Source of the DNA: Pseudomonas frederiksbergensis
Lineage (GTDB): Bacteria > Pseudomonadota > Gammaproteobacteria > Pseudomonadales > Pseudomonadaceae
DNA length: 64,000 nt
Assembly (NCBI RefSeq): GCF_003732705.1
Contig: NZ_MOBR01000042.1
Span: 1 to 64,000, forward strand
Direction of reading: 5' to 3'
Shown: positions 43,030 through 53,200 of the stretch, piece by piece
How positions within the stretch are numbered: the first letter of the stretch is position 1
How the letters are laid out: every line of letters begins with the position of its first letter
Notes under the pieces: generated by a model
Databases searched by the model: none
Told to the model about the DNA's origin: nothing
The model's input: only the letters and a program-made list of their open reading frames with translations
Program-made: the position numbers and the translations under genes

Positions 43030-44976
43030 ATGCGCCTGAAGCTGCTGACCAACCTCAATACTCTCCTGCTGGTCGCCGTGTGCGTCGCCCTCGGCGCCAC
43101 ATTGTGGTGGTCGCAAAAGGCCCTGGAGCGTCCCTATCTGTTGATGGAGCGCTACCTCGGTTTATCCCAGCAGTTTCAAAATGAAGTGGCGCGCAACGTC
43201 GAGGATTACCTGTCCAGCGGCGATGCTTTGCGCCTGAGCAGCGCCAGCCAGGCCATCGATGGTTTGCAAAAAGAGCTCGCCGAACTGCCGCCAGCCCTGG
43301 CCGACACCTTGCGCCCGAGCCTGTCGAGCCTTGAAGAATTCAGCAAGACTGACCTGCTCGCCGCCGGCAAACTCGCCGGTGATCCGCAAGCGCTGTTGCT
43401 CCAGGCCGAACGGGAATTGGGCGCGAGTCTCGATCAACTGAGCCAATACGCCAGCACCAACGCGACGTATCTGACACCGTTGCTCGCCGCTTCCCAGCAT
43501 TTGGGCAAACTGTCCCTGGCCCGGGACAAACTGGTCAGCAGCGGCCGCAGCGAGCTGGCCGCCGATGTCGAGCGTGAAGTCACCAGCATTCGCGCCCAAG
43601 CAACGCAACTGGATGCCTTGCCGCTGCTCGGCGTGACGACCAGCGCGGAATCGAGCACCGACGATTTCAACGCGATGATGGGCCTGGAAAACACCGAAAA
43701 AGCCGCGGCCGAAGATGCCGGCGTCGGCCTCAAGCGTGAGTTGAACAGTCTGCTCACCCGCTACCCGGCGGAGCTGGCGCGTACCCGAGATCAAATTCAA
43801 AAACGTGCTGATCTGAGTGCCGCGACGCACACGAAAATCACTGCGGTGCAGCAAGCCATCGCCGGCCTGGAACCGGTGGTGCGCGCCCAGCACGGGCAGA
43901 TCCAGGGCGAAGTGCGTTTGATGCAAGGGCTGATGATCGGCCTGATCCTGCTGATCGCACTGCTGATCGACACCTTGCAACGCCGCTTGGCCCGGACTCT
44001 GACCAACCTGGCGCCCGCCCTCTCGACCTGGGCCGAAGGCGACTTCAGCCAAGACATTCAACTGGGCAAGACCAACCGCGAGCTGCATGACATCCAGGCC
44101 TCGCTCAATCGCTTGCGCGCTTACCTGGTGGATTTGGTCGGGACCATTCGCCTCAACGCCGAACAGGTTGCCGGCAGCAGCCGCACCCTGGCCGAGTTGA
44201 GCAACGACCTGCACAGCGGCGCCGAGCATCAGGCCGGCGATACCGCGCTGATCCGCGATTCCCTCGGTGAACTGGAGGCCACCATTCAACAAGTGGCCGG
44301 TGATGCGAGCCAGGCGGCTGATGCCAGTCGCAACGCCGGGCTGGCGGTGGAGCATGGGCAGAAAGTGATCGGCCTGAGCCTCACCGGGTTGCATGCGTTG
44401 GTGGGCGAGGTGCAAGGCAATGCGCAGATGATTGAACACCTGGCTGAAGAGTCGGCGACCATCGGCGGCGTGCTGACCGTGATCCGCTCGATTGCCGACC
44501 AGACCAACCTGCTGGCCCTGAACGCGGCCATTGAAGCGGCCCGCGCCGGGGAAATGGGTCGTGGTTTTGCGGTGGTCGCCGAAGAGGTTCGCTCGCTGGC
44601 GCAACGTACCGCCGGCGCCACCGCCGAGATCCAGACCTTGATCGCCGGCCTGCAAACCGCCGCCCGGCAATCGGTGGAAGGCATGCGCGCCCAGGTCGAA
44701 CACGCCGAAGCCACGGCCAATCAGGCACAAGACGCTGACGGGGCGCTGGATAAAATCGTCGACGCGATCCAGACCATCGCCGACACGGCGGTGCGCATTG
44801 CCGATGTCACGGCGCAGCAGAGTGGCGCGGTCAGTGAGATCCGCGATCACAGCGAGCGGATTCACCAGTTGGGTGGGGATAACTTGCTAAGGATTGGTGA
44901 GGGGCGCGAGCAAGGGGAGAATCTGTTGGTGTTGGGCGGAAGGTTGCATACAGCCGTTCAAGCCTTCCGCGTCTGA
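43030..44976 (+). CDS. ctpL: Methyl-accepting chemotaxis protein CtpL-like
   Basis: A 648-residue chemoreceptor. Membrane helices lie at about 8-28 and 298-320. Between them is a long all-helical periplasmic sensor of about 270 residues, of the helical-bimodular kind, not Cache. HAMP and the cytoplasmic coiled coil follow, with the tip DQTNLLALNAAIEAARAG. In P. aeruginosa the protein at this position (PA4844, CtpL) mediates taxis to inorganic phosphate at low levels. Ligand identity here is inferred from position. It lies 52 bases after gcbA on the same strand. Confidence 0.87.
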   Translation: MRLKLLTNLNTLLLVAVCVALGATLWWSQKALERPYLLMERYLGLSQQFQNEVARNVEDYLSSGDALRLSSASQAIDGLQKELAELPPALADTLRPSLSSLEEFSKTDLLAAGKLAGDPQALLLQAERELGASLDQLSQYASTNATYLTPLLAASQHLGKLSLARDKLVSSGRSELAADVEREVTSIRAQATQLDALPLLGVTTSAESSTDDFNAMMGLENTEKAAAEDAGVGLKRELNSLLTRYPAELARTRDQIQKRADLSAATHTKITAVQQAIAGLEPVVRAQHGQIQGEVRLMQGLMIGLILLIALLIDTLQRRLARTLTNLAPALSTWAEGDFSQDIQLGKTNRELHDIQASLNRLRAYLVDLVGTIRLNAEQVAGSSRTLAELSNDLHSGAEHQAGDTALIRDSLGELEATIQQVAGDASQAADASRNAGLAVEHGQKVIGLSLTGLHALVGEVQGNAQMIEHLAEESATIGGVLTVIRSIADQTNLLALNAAIEAARAGEMGRGFAVVAEEVRSLAQRTAGATAEIQTLIAGLQTAARQSVEGMRAQVEHAEATANQAQDADGALDKIVDAIQTIADTAVRIADVTAQQSGAVSEIRDHSERIHQLGGDNLLRIGEGREQGENLLVLGGRLHTAVQAFRV

Positions 44977-44991
44977 TAGCCCGCCCTGCAT

Positions 44992-45101
44992 GATCGTTCC
45001 CACGCTCCGCGTGGGAATGCAGCCCGGGACGCTCCGCGTCCCTTCAGAGCCGAACGCGGAGCGTCCGTTGAGGCATTCCCACGCAGAGCGTGGGAACGAT
45101 C
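44992..45101. repeat. 110-bp palindromic repeat, copy 4
   Basis: The same element as at 8412, 31390 and 31894. It lies between ctpL and dsbD and probably ends ctpL transcription. Confidence 0.92.
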
Positions 45102-45167
45102 AGTGGGGCGGGGCAATCCTTGCTGCCGTCCGCTATCATGCCCCCACTTCCGATACGCGAGATTGTC

Positions 45168-46931
45168 ATGCGCCGCTTGCTCTGCCTGTTGCTGTTAGTC
45201 CTAGCCCTGCCGGTCTCCGCCACCGGATTGCTGGACAGTCGGCCCAGTCCGACACTGGGCTCGATCAACAACAGCGCCGACTTCCTGCCGGTGCGCGAAG
45301 CCTTTCAGTTGAGTCTGGTCGAAAGCACGCCGCAATCCATCAAGTTGCGTTTCGTCGCCACCGAGGGTTACTACCTCTACCGCCACCGATTCCAGTTCCG
45401 CGCCGACCCGGTCGATGTCGCCCTGGGTGCTGCGCAGTTGCCCAACGGTGAAAAGAAGCACGATGAGTACTTCGGCGATGTCGAGGTTTACCACGGGATT
45501 CTCGATGTAGAGCTGCCGCGCACCGATCAACGGGCATTCACCCTGGCCGTGACCTATCAGGGCTGCGCCGACAAAGGCCTGTGTTATCCGCCGGAAACCG
45601 AGCGGTTGAGCATTGATGGCAGCGGCGCGGTGATCGCCGACAAGGTCGCGACCACGAAGGCGAGTTGGAGCTGGCGCGAACTGGCGCTGTTCTTCCTCGC
45701 CGGCCTGGGCCTGACGTTTACCCCGTGTGTGCTGCCGATGCTGCCGATTCTCTCCGGCGTGGTGTTGCGCGGTCAGGTCGGCGGGTTGCGCGGTTTTAAT
45801 CTGTCGTTGGCGTACGTACTGCCGATGGCGGCGTGTTTCGCCCTGCTCGGCGCGTTGATGGGGATGTTCGGCGCACAACTCAATCTTCAGGCACGCCTGC
45901 AATCGGCCTGGGTGCTGGTGCCGTTCGCGATGTTCTTCGCGGTATTTGCACTGGCGATGTTCGGCGTCTTCGAACTGAAACTGCCGCACTTCATCAGCAG
46001 CCGACTGGACCGGATTGCCGGACGCACCGAAGGTGGCTCGTTGTGGGGCGCGGCGGTGTTGGGCGTGGTTTCCAGCCTGTTGGTTTCACCTTGCGTCTCG
46101 GCGCCCCTGGCCGGTGCGTTGCTGTACATCAGCGCCAGCGGCGATGCCTTGGGCGGCGGTTTGAAACTGTTTGTGCTGGGCCTGGGCATGGGCGCGCCGC
46201 TGTTGCTGGTGGCCACTGGCGGCGCAGCCTGGCTGCCGAAAAGCGGACCGTGGCTGGTTTATGTGAAAAACGCCATTGGCGTGCTGCTGCTGGGGCTGGC
46301 GGTGGGATTGCTCAGTCGAGTGTTGCCGGGCCAGATCACCTTGCTGTTGATCGGCTTACTGGCCGGTGGCATCGGTTTGTTCATGGGCGCACTGGAGTTC
46401 GTCTACAAACCTCCTCGAAAACGCCTGGGGCAATTGCTGGGGATGTTTCTGGTGTTTTATGCCCTGGCCTGTTGGTACGGCGCATTCAGCGGCCAGACCG
46501 ATCCATTCAATCCCATTGGCCAGTCACGCACTGTCGTAACCACCGAACAGACGCAACGCACCGGCACCTGGCAAACCGTCACCACCCCTGGCGACCTCGA
46601 TCGCGTCCTCGCCGAAGCAAAAACATCGGGCACCCCGCTGCTGCTGGACTGGTACGCCGACTGGTGCATCAGCTGCAAAGTGATCGAACACCAAGTGCTA
46701 AACGACGCCAAAGTCGTGGAAGGGCTCAAGGGTTATCGTCTGATTCGCTTCGACGTCAGCGCCAGCAACGCCGAGCAACGCGCCTTGCTCGACCGCTACA
46801 CATTATTCGGCCCTCCGGCGCTGATGCTTTTCGATGAAGACGGCATCGAGCACACCGATGTGCGGGTAATCGGCGAGATCAATGCAAAAGACTTCGCCGA
46901 ACGTGTCGACAAAGCGAATGACCGGATTTAA
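45168..46931 (+). CDS. dsbD: Thiol:disulfide interchange protein DsbD/DipZ
   Basis: A 587-residue inner-membrane reductase carrying electrons from thioredoxin to periplasmic DsbC, DsbG and CcmG. It has a signal peptide, an N-terminal alpha domain with the Cys pair in CADKGLCYPP, and eight membrane helices with the paired cysteines in TFTPCVLPMLP and LLVSPCVSAPL. The C-terminal thioredoxin domain has DWYADWCISCK. The start is ATG 45168, which gives a clean signal peptide; the longer reading begins in the repeat. Family length is normal. Confidence 0.95.
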   Translation: MRRLLCLLLLVLALPVSATGLLDSRPSPTLGSINNSADFLPVREAFQLSLVESTPQSIKLRFVATEGYYLYRHRFQFRADPVDVALGAAQLPNGEKKHDEYFGDVEVYHGILDVELPRTDQRAFTLAVTYQGCADKGLCYPPETERLSIDGSGAVIADKVATTKASWSWRELALFFLAGLGLTFTPCVLPMLPILSGVVLRGQVGGLRGFNLSLAYVLPMAACFALLGALMGMFGAQLNLQARLQSAWVLVPFAMFFAVFALAMFGVFELKLPHFISSRLDRIAGRTEGGSLWGAAVLGVVSSLLVSPCVSAPLAGALLYISASGDALGGGLKLFVLGLGMGAPLLLVATGGAAWLPKSGPWLVYVKNAIGVLLLGLAVGLLSRVLPGQITLLLIGLLAGGIGLFMGALEFVYKPPRKRLGQLLGMFLVFYALACWYGAFSGQTDPFNPIGQSRTVVTTEQTQRTGTWQTVTTPGDLDRVLAEAKTSGTPLLLDWYADWCISCKVIEHQVLNDAKVVEGLKGYRLIRFDVSASNAEQRALLDRYTLFGPPALMLFDEDGIEHTDVRVIGEINAKDFAERVDKANDRI

Positions 46932-47062
46932 TCACTCGGTCATATATTTCGCGCAAACATCGGCCATCGTGCTGGCTATTGCATAGAACTGGACAGTCAC
47001 AAACGCTTTGCGGCATAGTCGCCGGGTTCTGACAATTGCACACAGATAACAAGGAACAGCAG

Positions 47063-47515
47063 ATGGCGACGCTACTGGTTCTGCACGGACCCAACCTGAA
47101 CTTGCTCGGCACCCGTGAACCGGGCACCTACGGCGCTACGACATTGGCGCAGATCAACCAGGACCTGGAACGCCGTGCTCGCGAGGGCGGTCATCATTTG
47201 CTGCACCTGCAAAGCAACGCCGAGTACGAATTGATTGACCGCATCCACGCTGCCAGCAGCGAAGGTGTGGATTTCATTCTGATCAATCCAGCAGCTTTTA
47301 CACACACAAGTGTCGCATTACGTGACGCGCTGCTGGCGGTGAGCATCCCATTCATCGAAGTGCATTTGTCTAACGTGCACAAACGCGAACCTTTCCGCCA
47401 TCACTCTTACTTCTCCGATGTAGCGGTGGGAGTGATCTGCGGCCTTGGCGCCAGCGGTTATCGACTGGCCCTGGAGGCCGCACTAGAGCAGCTTGAAAGA
47501 CAGGCAACGGCTTGA
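47063..47515 (+). CDS. aroQ: Type II 3-dehydroquinate dehydratase AroQ
   Basis: A 150-residue dodecameric enzyme that dehydrates 3-dehydroquinate to 3-dehydroshikimate in the shikimate pathway. Family motifs: HGPNLNLLGTREPGTYG, INPAAFTHTSVALRDAL, IEVHLSNVHKREPFRH. AAGGAACAGCAG precedes ATG 47063. It is 48 bases from accB in the usual aroQ-accB-accC cluster of gammaproteobacteria. Confidence 0.97.
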   Translation: MATLLVLHGPNLNLLGTREPGTYGATTLAQINQDLERRAREGGHHLLHLQSNAEYELIDRIHAASSEGVDFILINPAAFTHTSVALRDALLAVSIPFIEVHLSNVHKREPFRHHSYFSDVAVGVICGLGASGYRLALEAALEQLERQATA

Positions 47516-47563
47516 ACAACAAGCGTTGAACGCCCCTGACCGACCCTTGGGAGTTGATGATTC

Positions 47564-48025
47564 ATGGATATCCGTAAAGTTAAGAAACTGATCGAATTGC
47601 TGGAAGAGTCCGGCATCGACGAGCTCGAGATCAAGGAAGGCGAAGAGTCCGTACGCATCAGCCGTCACAGCAAAACCCCGGCTCAGCAGTACTACGCTCC
47701 TGCGCCAATGCACGCTCCGGCCCCGGCACCTGTTGCCGCTGCTCCGGTGGCTGCCGCCGCCCCTGCTGCTCCGGCCGCACCTATACTGAACGGCACCGTT
47801 GCCCGTTCGCCTATGGTCGGCACCTTCTATCGCAAATCTTCCCCGTCCTCGCCGTCCTTCGTTGAAGTGGGCCAGACCGTGAAGAAAGGCGACACCCTGT
47901 GCATCGTTGAAGCCATGAAGATGATGAACCACATCGAAGCTGAAACCAGCGGTGTGATCGAATCCATCCTCGTCGAAGACGGCCAGCCGGTTGAGTACGA
48001 CCAACCGCTGTTCACCATCGTTTGA
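47564..48025 (+). CDS. accB: Biotin carboxyl carrier protein AccB
   Basis: A 153-residue subunit of acetyl-CoA carboxylase that carries the biotin arm. The biotinylation site is K119 in VEAMKMMNHIEA. A flexible Ala/Pro linker (about 41-73) joins the N-terminal dimer part to the biotinyl domain. It is followed after 17 bases by accC. Confidence 0.98.
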   Translation: MDIRKVKKLIELLEESGIDELEIKEGEESVRISRHSKTPAQQYYAPAPMHAPAPAPVAAAPVAAAAPAAPAAPILNGTVARSPMVGTFYRKSSPSSPSFVEVGQTVKKGDTLCIVEAMKMMNHIEAETSGVIESILVEDGQPVEYDQPLFTIV

Positions 48026-48042
48026 ACCGCGGAGAGACTTTG

Positions 48043-49398
48043 ATGACTGCGAAGTTGGAAAAAGTTCTGATCGCCAACCGCGGTGAGATCGCCCTGCGGA
48101 TCCTGCGTGCCTGCAAAGAGATGGGCATCAAGACCGTCGCCGTTTATTCCACGGCTGACAAAGAGCTGATGCACCTGGGTCTGGCGGACGAATCCGTCTG
48201 CATCGGTCCGGCATCGGCTGCAAAGTCTTACCTGCACATTCCGGCGATCATCGCTGCCGCTGAAGTGACCGGCGCTACCGCCATTCACCCAGGCTACGGT
48301 TTCCTCGCGGAAAACGCCGATTTCGCCGAACAGGTCGAGAACTCCGGTTTCGCCTTCATTGGCCCAAAAGCTGACACCATTCGCCTGATGGGCGACAAGG
48401 TATCGGCCAAGCACGCCATGATCGCTGCCGGCGTCCCGACTGTTCCGGGTTCCGACGGTCCGCTGCCGGAAGACGAAGAAACGGCCTTGCGTATCGGCCT
48501 TGAAGTCGGCTACCCGGTGATCATCAAAGCCGCTGGCGGCGGCGGTGGTCGCGGCATGCGCGTTGTGCATAAAGAAGAAGACCTGATCTCCTCGGCCAAA
48601 CTGACCCGCTCCGAAGCAGGCGCGGCGTTCGGCAACCCGATGGTCTATCTGGAAAAATTCCTGACCAACCCACGTCACGTGGAAGTCCAGGTTCTTTCCG
48701 ATGGTCAGGGTCACGCGATCCATCTGGGCGACCGCGATTGCTCGCTGCAACGTCGTCACCAGAAGGTTCTCGAAGAAGCGCCGGCACCGGGCATCGACGA
48801 GAAAGCTCGCGCGGAAGTCCTCGCCCGCTGCGTCAAGGCGTGCATCGACATCAACTACCGTGGCGCAGGTACTTTCGAGTTCCTGTATGAAAACGGCGCG
48901 TTCTATTTCATCGAAATGAACACCCGCGTTCAAGTTGAGCACCCGGTATCGGAAATGGTCACCGGCATCGACATCGTCAAGGAGATGCTCAGCATCGCCG
49001 CTGGCAACAAGCTGTCGTACACCCAGGAAGACGTCGTCATCCGCGGTCACGCCCTTGAATGCCGGATCAACGCCGAAGACCCGAAAACCTTCATGCCAAG
49101 CCCAGGCACGGTCAAGCATTTCCACGCCCCAGGCGGCAACGGCGTTCGCGTCGATTCGCACCTGTACAGTGGCTATGCCGTTCCGCCGAACTACGATTCG
49201 TTGATCGGCAAGCTGATCACCTACGGCGCAACCCGTGACGAAGCCCTGGCGCGCATGCGCAATGCGCTGGACGAAATCGTTGTCGACGGGATCAAGACCA
49301 ACATCCCGCTGCACCGCGACCTGGTCCGCGATGAAGGCTTCTGCAAAGGTGGAATCAACATCCACTACCTGGAACACAAGCTGGCTAACCAGCATTAA
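48043..49398 (+). CDS. accC: Biotin carboxylase AccC
   Basis: A 451-residue ATP-grasp enzyme that carboxylates the AccB biotin with bicarbonate, the first half of malonyl-CoA synthesis. Motifs: KVLIANRGEIALRILRAC at the N-terminus, the Gly-rich ATP loop AAGGGGGRGMR, and EMNTRVQVEHPVSE. The start is ATG 48043 behind GGAGAGA. The last base pairs of the gene and its terminator are duplicated 786 bases downstream (50183-50234). Confidence 0.98.
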   Translation: MTAKLEKVLIANRGEIALRILRACKEMGIKTVAVYSTADKELMHLGLADESVCIGPASAAKSYLHIPAIIAAAEVTGATAIHPGYGFLAENADFAEQVENSGFAFIGPKADTIRLMGDKVSAKHAMIAAGVPTVPGSDGPLPEDEETALRIGLEVGYPVIIKAAGGGGGRGMRVVHKEEDLISSAKLTRSEAGAAFGNPMVYLEKFLTNPRHVEVQVLSDGQGHAIHLGDRDCSLQRRHQKVLEEAPAPGIDEKARAEVLARCVKACIDINYRGAGTFEFLYENGAFYFIEMNTRVQVEHPVSEMVTGIDIVKEMLSIAAGNKLSYTQEDVVIRGHALECRINAEDPKTFMPSPGTVKHFHAPGGNGVRVDSHLYSGYAVPPNYDSLIGKLITYGATRDEALARMRNALDEIVVDGIKTNIPLHRDLVRDEGFCKGGINIHYLEHKLANQH

Positions 49399-49448
49399 GA
49401 TGTGATCCAGACCAACAAAGCCGCTTTCGAGCGGCTTTGTTGTTTCTG
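49397..49448. repeat. 52-bp direct repeat, left copy (accC end plus terminator)
   Basis: The block from the last two bases of the accC stop codon through its terminator is repeated without mismatch at 50183-50234. It begins AAGATGTGATCCAGACCAAC. The pair encloses a degraded ATPase gene and looks like the footprint of an insertion or duplication. Confidence 0.93.
49413..49442 (+). terminator. Rho-independent terminator of aroQ-accBC
   Basis: A 12-base-pair stem (CAACAAAGCCGC paired with GCGGCTTTGTTG) with loop TTTCGA, followed by TTTCT. It lies 15 bases after the accC stop. An identical copy lies at 50199-50228. Confidence 0.9.
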
Positions 49449-49544
49449 GAGGTTTCATCCAATTTAACTGTCAGGTATTCGTCTGTCGGGGCTGGCTATA
49501 ATCGCCCCCTAATCAACGCAACGTTGACGAACCAGAGCCTGCCT

Positions 49545-50178
49545 ATGCCTGAAAAACTGCCCATCAATCTCAACGACCTCCTACGCCAGCGGACCGTCGA
49601 GAGCGAGCGAACCGATCGAGGTCCGCATCAGCCACGAGGAACTGGTGATTTTGAGCTTCCCCGGACCCGATCGCTCAATCCGCCTGGAAGACTTACGAAC
49701 CGGTCGCGCCGTGAGCCGCCGGTACCGCAACCGGCGAATTGGTGAGTTCCTGAAAGAGCTGGACCTGACCGAGGGCCGTTCGACCGGGATTCCGAAAATA
49801 CTTAAGGTCATGGCCGCCAACGGTTCGCCCGCGCCGCTATTTGAATCCGACGACGACAGGATTTCATATGTCGTGCGTCTGCCCGCACACCCTCAATCAC
49901 AGAGCACTGATACAACGAACATGGAAGTCACCATGGAAGTCGCCATGGAAGTCGCTGCGTTGCTGAAGGTGATCGACGGCGAAATGAGCAGACAAGAGCT
50001 TCAAGCTTTTATGAGCCTGAAAAACGCCGACCACTTCCGCAAGGCCTACATACTGCCGGCCATCGCTGCCGGGGTCATTGAAATGACGCTCCCAGAACAA
50101 CCTAACAGCCGATTACAACGCTATCGCGTGACAAACAAAGGACTGCAATGGCTCAAAGCCAAAAATTCAGGGAGTTAA
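49545..50178 (+). pseudogene. Deleted AlbA_2/HATPase_c_4-type ATP-binding protein
   Basis: ATG 49545 opens MPEKLPINLNDLLRQRTVES, the usual N-terminus of proteins with a Schlafen-like AlbA_2 domain. At about 49603-49612 the sequence jumps, in another frame, to EPIEVRISHEELVILSFPGP, which belongs to the C-terminal ATPase-like domain. The frame then runs to TAA 50176 (RRIGEFLKELDLTEGRSTGI, repeated MEV units, and a winged-helix-like tail). The middle (most of AlbA_2 and the start of the ATPase domain) is missing and the frame is shifted, so it cannot make the normal protein. The 5' region has TATAAT at 49497. Such proteins are often accessory genes. The 52-bp repeats flank it. Confidence 0.8.
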
Positions 50179-50182
50179 CATC

Positions 50183-50234
50183 AAGATGTGATCCAGACCA
50201 ACAAAGCCGCTTTCGAGCGGCTTTGTTGTTTCTG
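50183..50234. repeat. 52-bp direct repeat, right copy
   Basis: An identical second copy of the accC stop region and terminator, 786 bases from the first, four bases after the stop of the ATPase pseudogene. Confidence 0.93.
50199..50228. terminator. Duplicated accC terminator, convergent gap
   Basis: The same hairpin as at 49413-49442. Here it lies between the ATPase pseudogene (plus) and the 1207-residue gene (minus, stop at 50257). The stem is followed by T-rich sequence on the plus side. Confidence 0.85.
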
Positions 50235-50256
50235 CTCCGGGCGTTATTCCTGCGGG

Positions 50257-53200
50257 TTACACCGCCATAGCCTCATGCACAGCCATACCCTTGAGGTAGT
50301 CGGCCCAGGGGTCTCGCCCCTCGATCGCATCCTCCAGACTTATCGCGTTACCTGCCGATGCACGCAGCCCAAGGCTCGCAGCAAACAGCGTGTTGCTGAG
50401 GACCTCCATGGCGAGTCTGCGGATCCGGAATGAGGTCATGGTCTGCGGCACGCTCAGGAGATTGGCATCCGTCGCTGCCTGGTCGAGTGCAGGGTTGATC
50501 TGGCCAAATTTTTCCAGGATGACTGTTGAGCTCGCGCCAGGCGTGGGCATTTCCCCCTGGTCATAAGCGACCCAGTCGAGCGGCAATAGTGTTGGCAGAC
50601 TTTGCGTAGCCATGCCTCCGGTCACCGTTTCGCTGTTCACCGGTAGCAGCCGGGCATTCAAGTCCGTGCGCTCGACGACAGTTATTTGCCGTGGGAAAAA
50701 CTCGTAGGCGCAATCGGCATAGGCCGGGTGCTGGCACAGCACCAGGATGCCGAAACGCCCTTTCGCGACGGTCCCTGCGACCGACTGTCCGACCAAAAAC
50801 AGCGTCAACGTTCCATATTCCAGGCGTTTGCGATGACTCAGGGACATCAACGACAGGCTGTATTGGAGCGCCCGCACGTAGGTCGTCCACAACTCGCTGT
50901 CTCGAGCGATGAAACCCTGGCCATAACTCCGGTTGACGTCACCCAGCAAATGGAAACGCTGGGCCATGACCGAGAAATCGAGGGCCTCGAGCGTGGAGTG
51001 CCAGCGGTTCGAATCAGAGACCAATTGCCCGGCCAGGTGCAAGTCGACGCAAGAAGCCAGCTGGACGTTTTGTTCTGGCTCCGTCCCGCCCCCTCGCTCG
51101 CCGTTCGAAGTATCCGACTGTCGCGCCAGGACCTTCATTTCCAGCCGCTCATTCCCCGGGAACACCCGGAGCAGATCCGCCAGGGCCGATTCCCGGCGCG
51201 TGGCGTCAACCCGATGAAGCGCTTCAATCGACGATTGAAGCCCATCGAACTGCGTCAACAGGGCGGCTTTCGCCGTGGAGAACTCCGCCGGCGTAAACAC
51301 CTCGCCGTTGCTGGGCAGCACACCGTTGGCCCTCGCCCAATCAATCACCGGGCCGGAAAACTCTCTCAAGCTCCAGTACCCTGGTTTGATCGCTCTCAGC
51401 CGCTCGCCGCTCATGATGTTTTCGAACGACAATCGGCGGGACGAGCCCGGGTATTTCCCTTCCAGATAGGCGACACAGTGCTTGAAGTGCACCCAGACCT
51501 GGCTGGTCATGTAGGCGATCTGCTCGGGGATATCGCGCACCAGGAACTCCGGGGCCACGCCACTGAGTAGTAGATGCGCCGCCAGCGGTGCGGTTTCGGT
51601 GCTCAACCGGTGATTAGCCACCAGCCTGGTCTCGATGATCGTCAGCAGATTGCCGTAGCTGTCTGCCCAGAATTGCTCGTCGGCCAGGTTGATCCCGGCG
51701 ATTGTGTTCCTGTTCTGCCCCGCCTGCGGATCAAGGCTGAGGATCGCCGCCGCCAGCACCAGCGAGTGACGGCCGGCTCGGGTGATTGCATTCCGGGCCT
51801 GGTCCCCCTGCCAGGTCACGGCGAGGGTCAGCCTGTCAGCCAGTCGCTGCGCCCGTGGGCAAGCGAGCATCTGCGAGATCAAGAGATCGGCTCCGGCCCG
51901 CACGCTCTCGCGGGACTTACCACTGACTGGCTTCTGTGCCAGGTAGTCGAATAACGAGCCATTGATCCCGGCCATGAACTGCACAGCGGCATCGCGCACC
52001 TGCTGACGTTGCGCCGCCGAAAGCACCACCGTGACCTCGGCCCTCTTCAGCGCCGCCCAGTAATACAGCGACGTACCGATCCGGGGCATGAAATGCTCAG
52101 GCTCTTCGATGATCTGCAAGCGGCGCGATAACAACGGCGACGATACCGAGGCGAACGTCCCGCCCAGGGCATTCCAGTACTCCTGCGCCGATTGTGGCCG
52201 CAACGGTACGGCGCGCAGACGCTGGGCCATGATCCGGGCATCTTCAGCCGTGACGGGCGGCGCGAGGCTGTAAAACTTCAGCATCTGCTCCAGGGTGACA
52301 TCGCCGTTGGAGCGAAGGGCGCCGCCCAATCGCGTAGCAATCAAGGCGAGGGACTGGAACTTGCCTGCAAGCACCGCGTTTGCCTTCACAGCGTTGTCCA
52401 GGTCTATCCAGGTCCCGTCCAGCTTGCGGGCACCGACATAGCCGGCACCGGTCACCAGCACATGACCGGCGGGATCGATCTGTCGGGTTGTCATCAGCTG
52501 TTTGAACTCATCGAGTTCCATGACCGCCAACAACTCGGTCTTGCCGACTTCGGTCAGCTCCGACAGCGGAGAATCAGGGTCGATGTAGGCATTGAGCCCT
52601 GCCGTGGAAACCGCCGCGGCATCCGCTTGGGCGCCGCTCAAGACTTGCAGCTTGTAGCCCATCAAATAGCGGTTATTGAGCAAGCCGATGTAACGTCGAT
52701 GCCTGAGCAGTGCCGCAGCGGAATGGGCCGACGCATGGACGTAGGGTGTCAACGAATCCGGTGCCTGCCTGAGGGTGGCGGCCAGCACACGGACCTCGGT
52801 CGCATTCGCCGGTGTTTCTCGCTCATAGGCCTTCAGTACATTGGCCAGGCTGAAACAGCCATCAGAGTGAACGTCCGAACCGAGTTTTTCCGCCTGCGCT
52901 GCCAGCTCAAGTAAATCGCGGGCCACGTCGGGCGCCGCGAGCCTCTCGGCAGCCACGGCTTGCGGAACGGAAAAACGGTCAATCTCCATCAGGGTCCGGC
53001 CGACCCGGGAAAAATAGTACCCGGTGGGCGAGGTCATTCTGCCGACATTCAATTTGATACTCAGGCCTTGCAGCAAACGCAGCGCCGAATTCATCGTTTG
53101 CGCGAGCATCGAACCGGAGTCCAGCTTGATGCGCCGTCGATAGGTTTCGAGAAAGTCGTACTCCTCGGTGCTCTCGGACTGATCCTGCAGCGCCCTTTCC

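Noticed and set aside
47827..49458. A 543-codon minus-strand open frame
   Set aside because: Antisense to accC; composition typical of a high-GC shadow frame.
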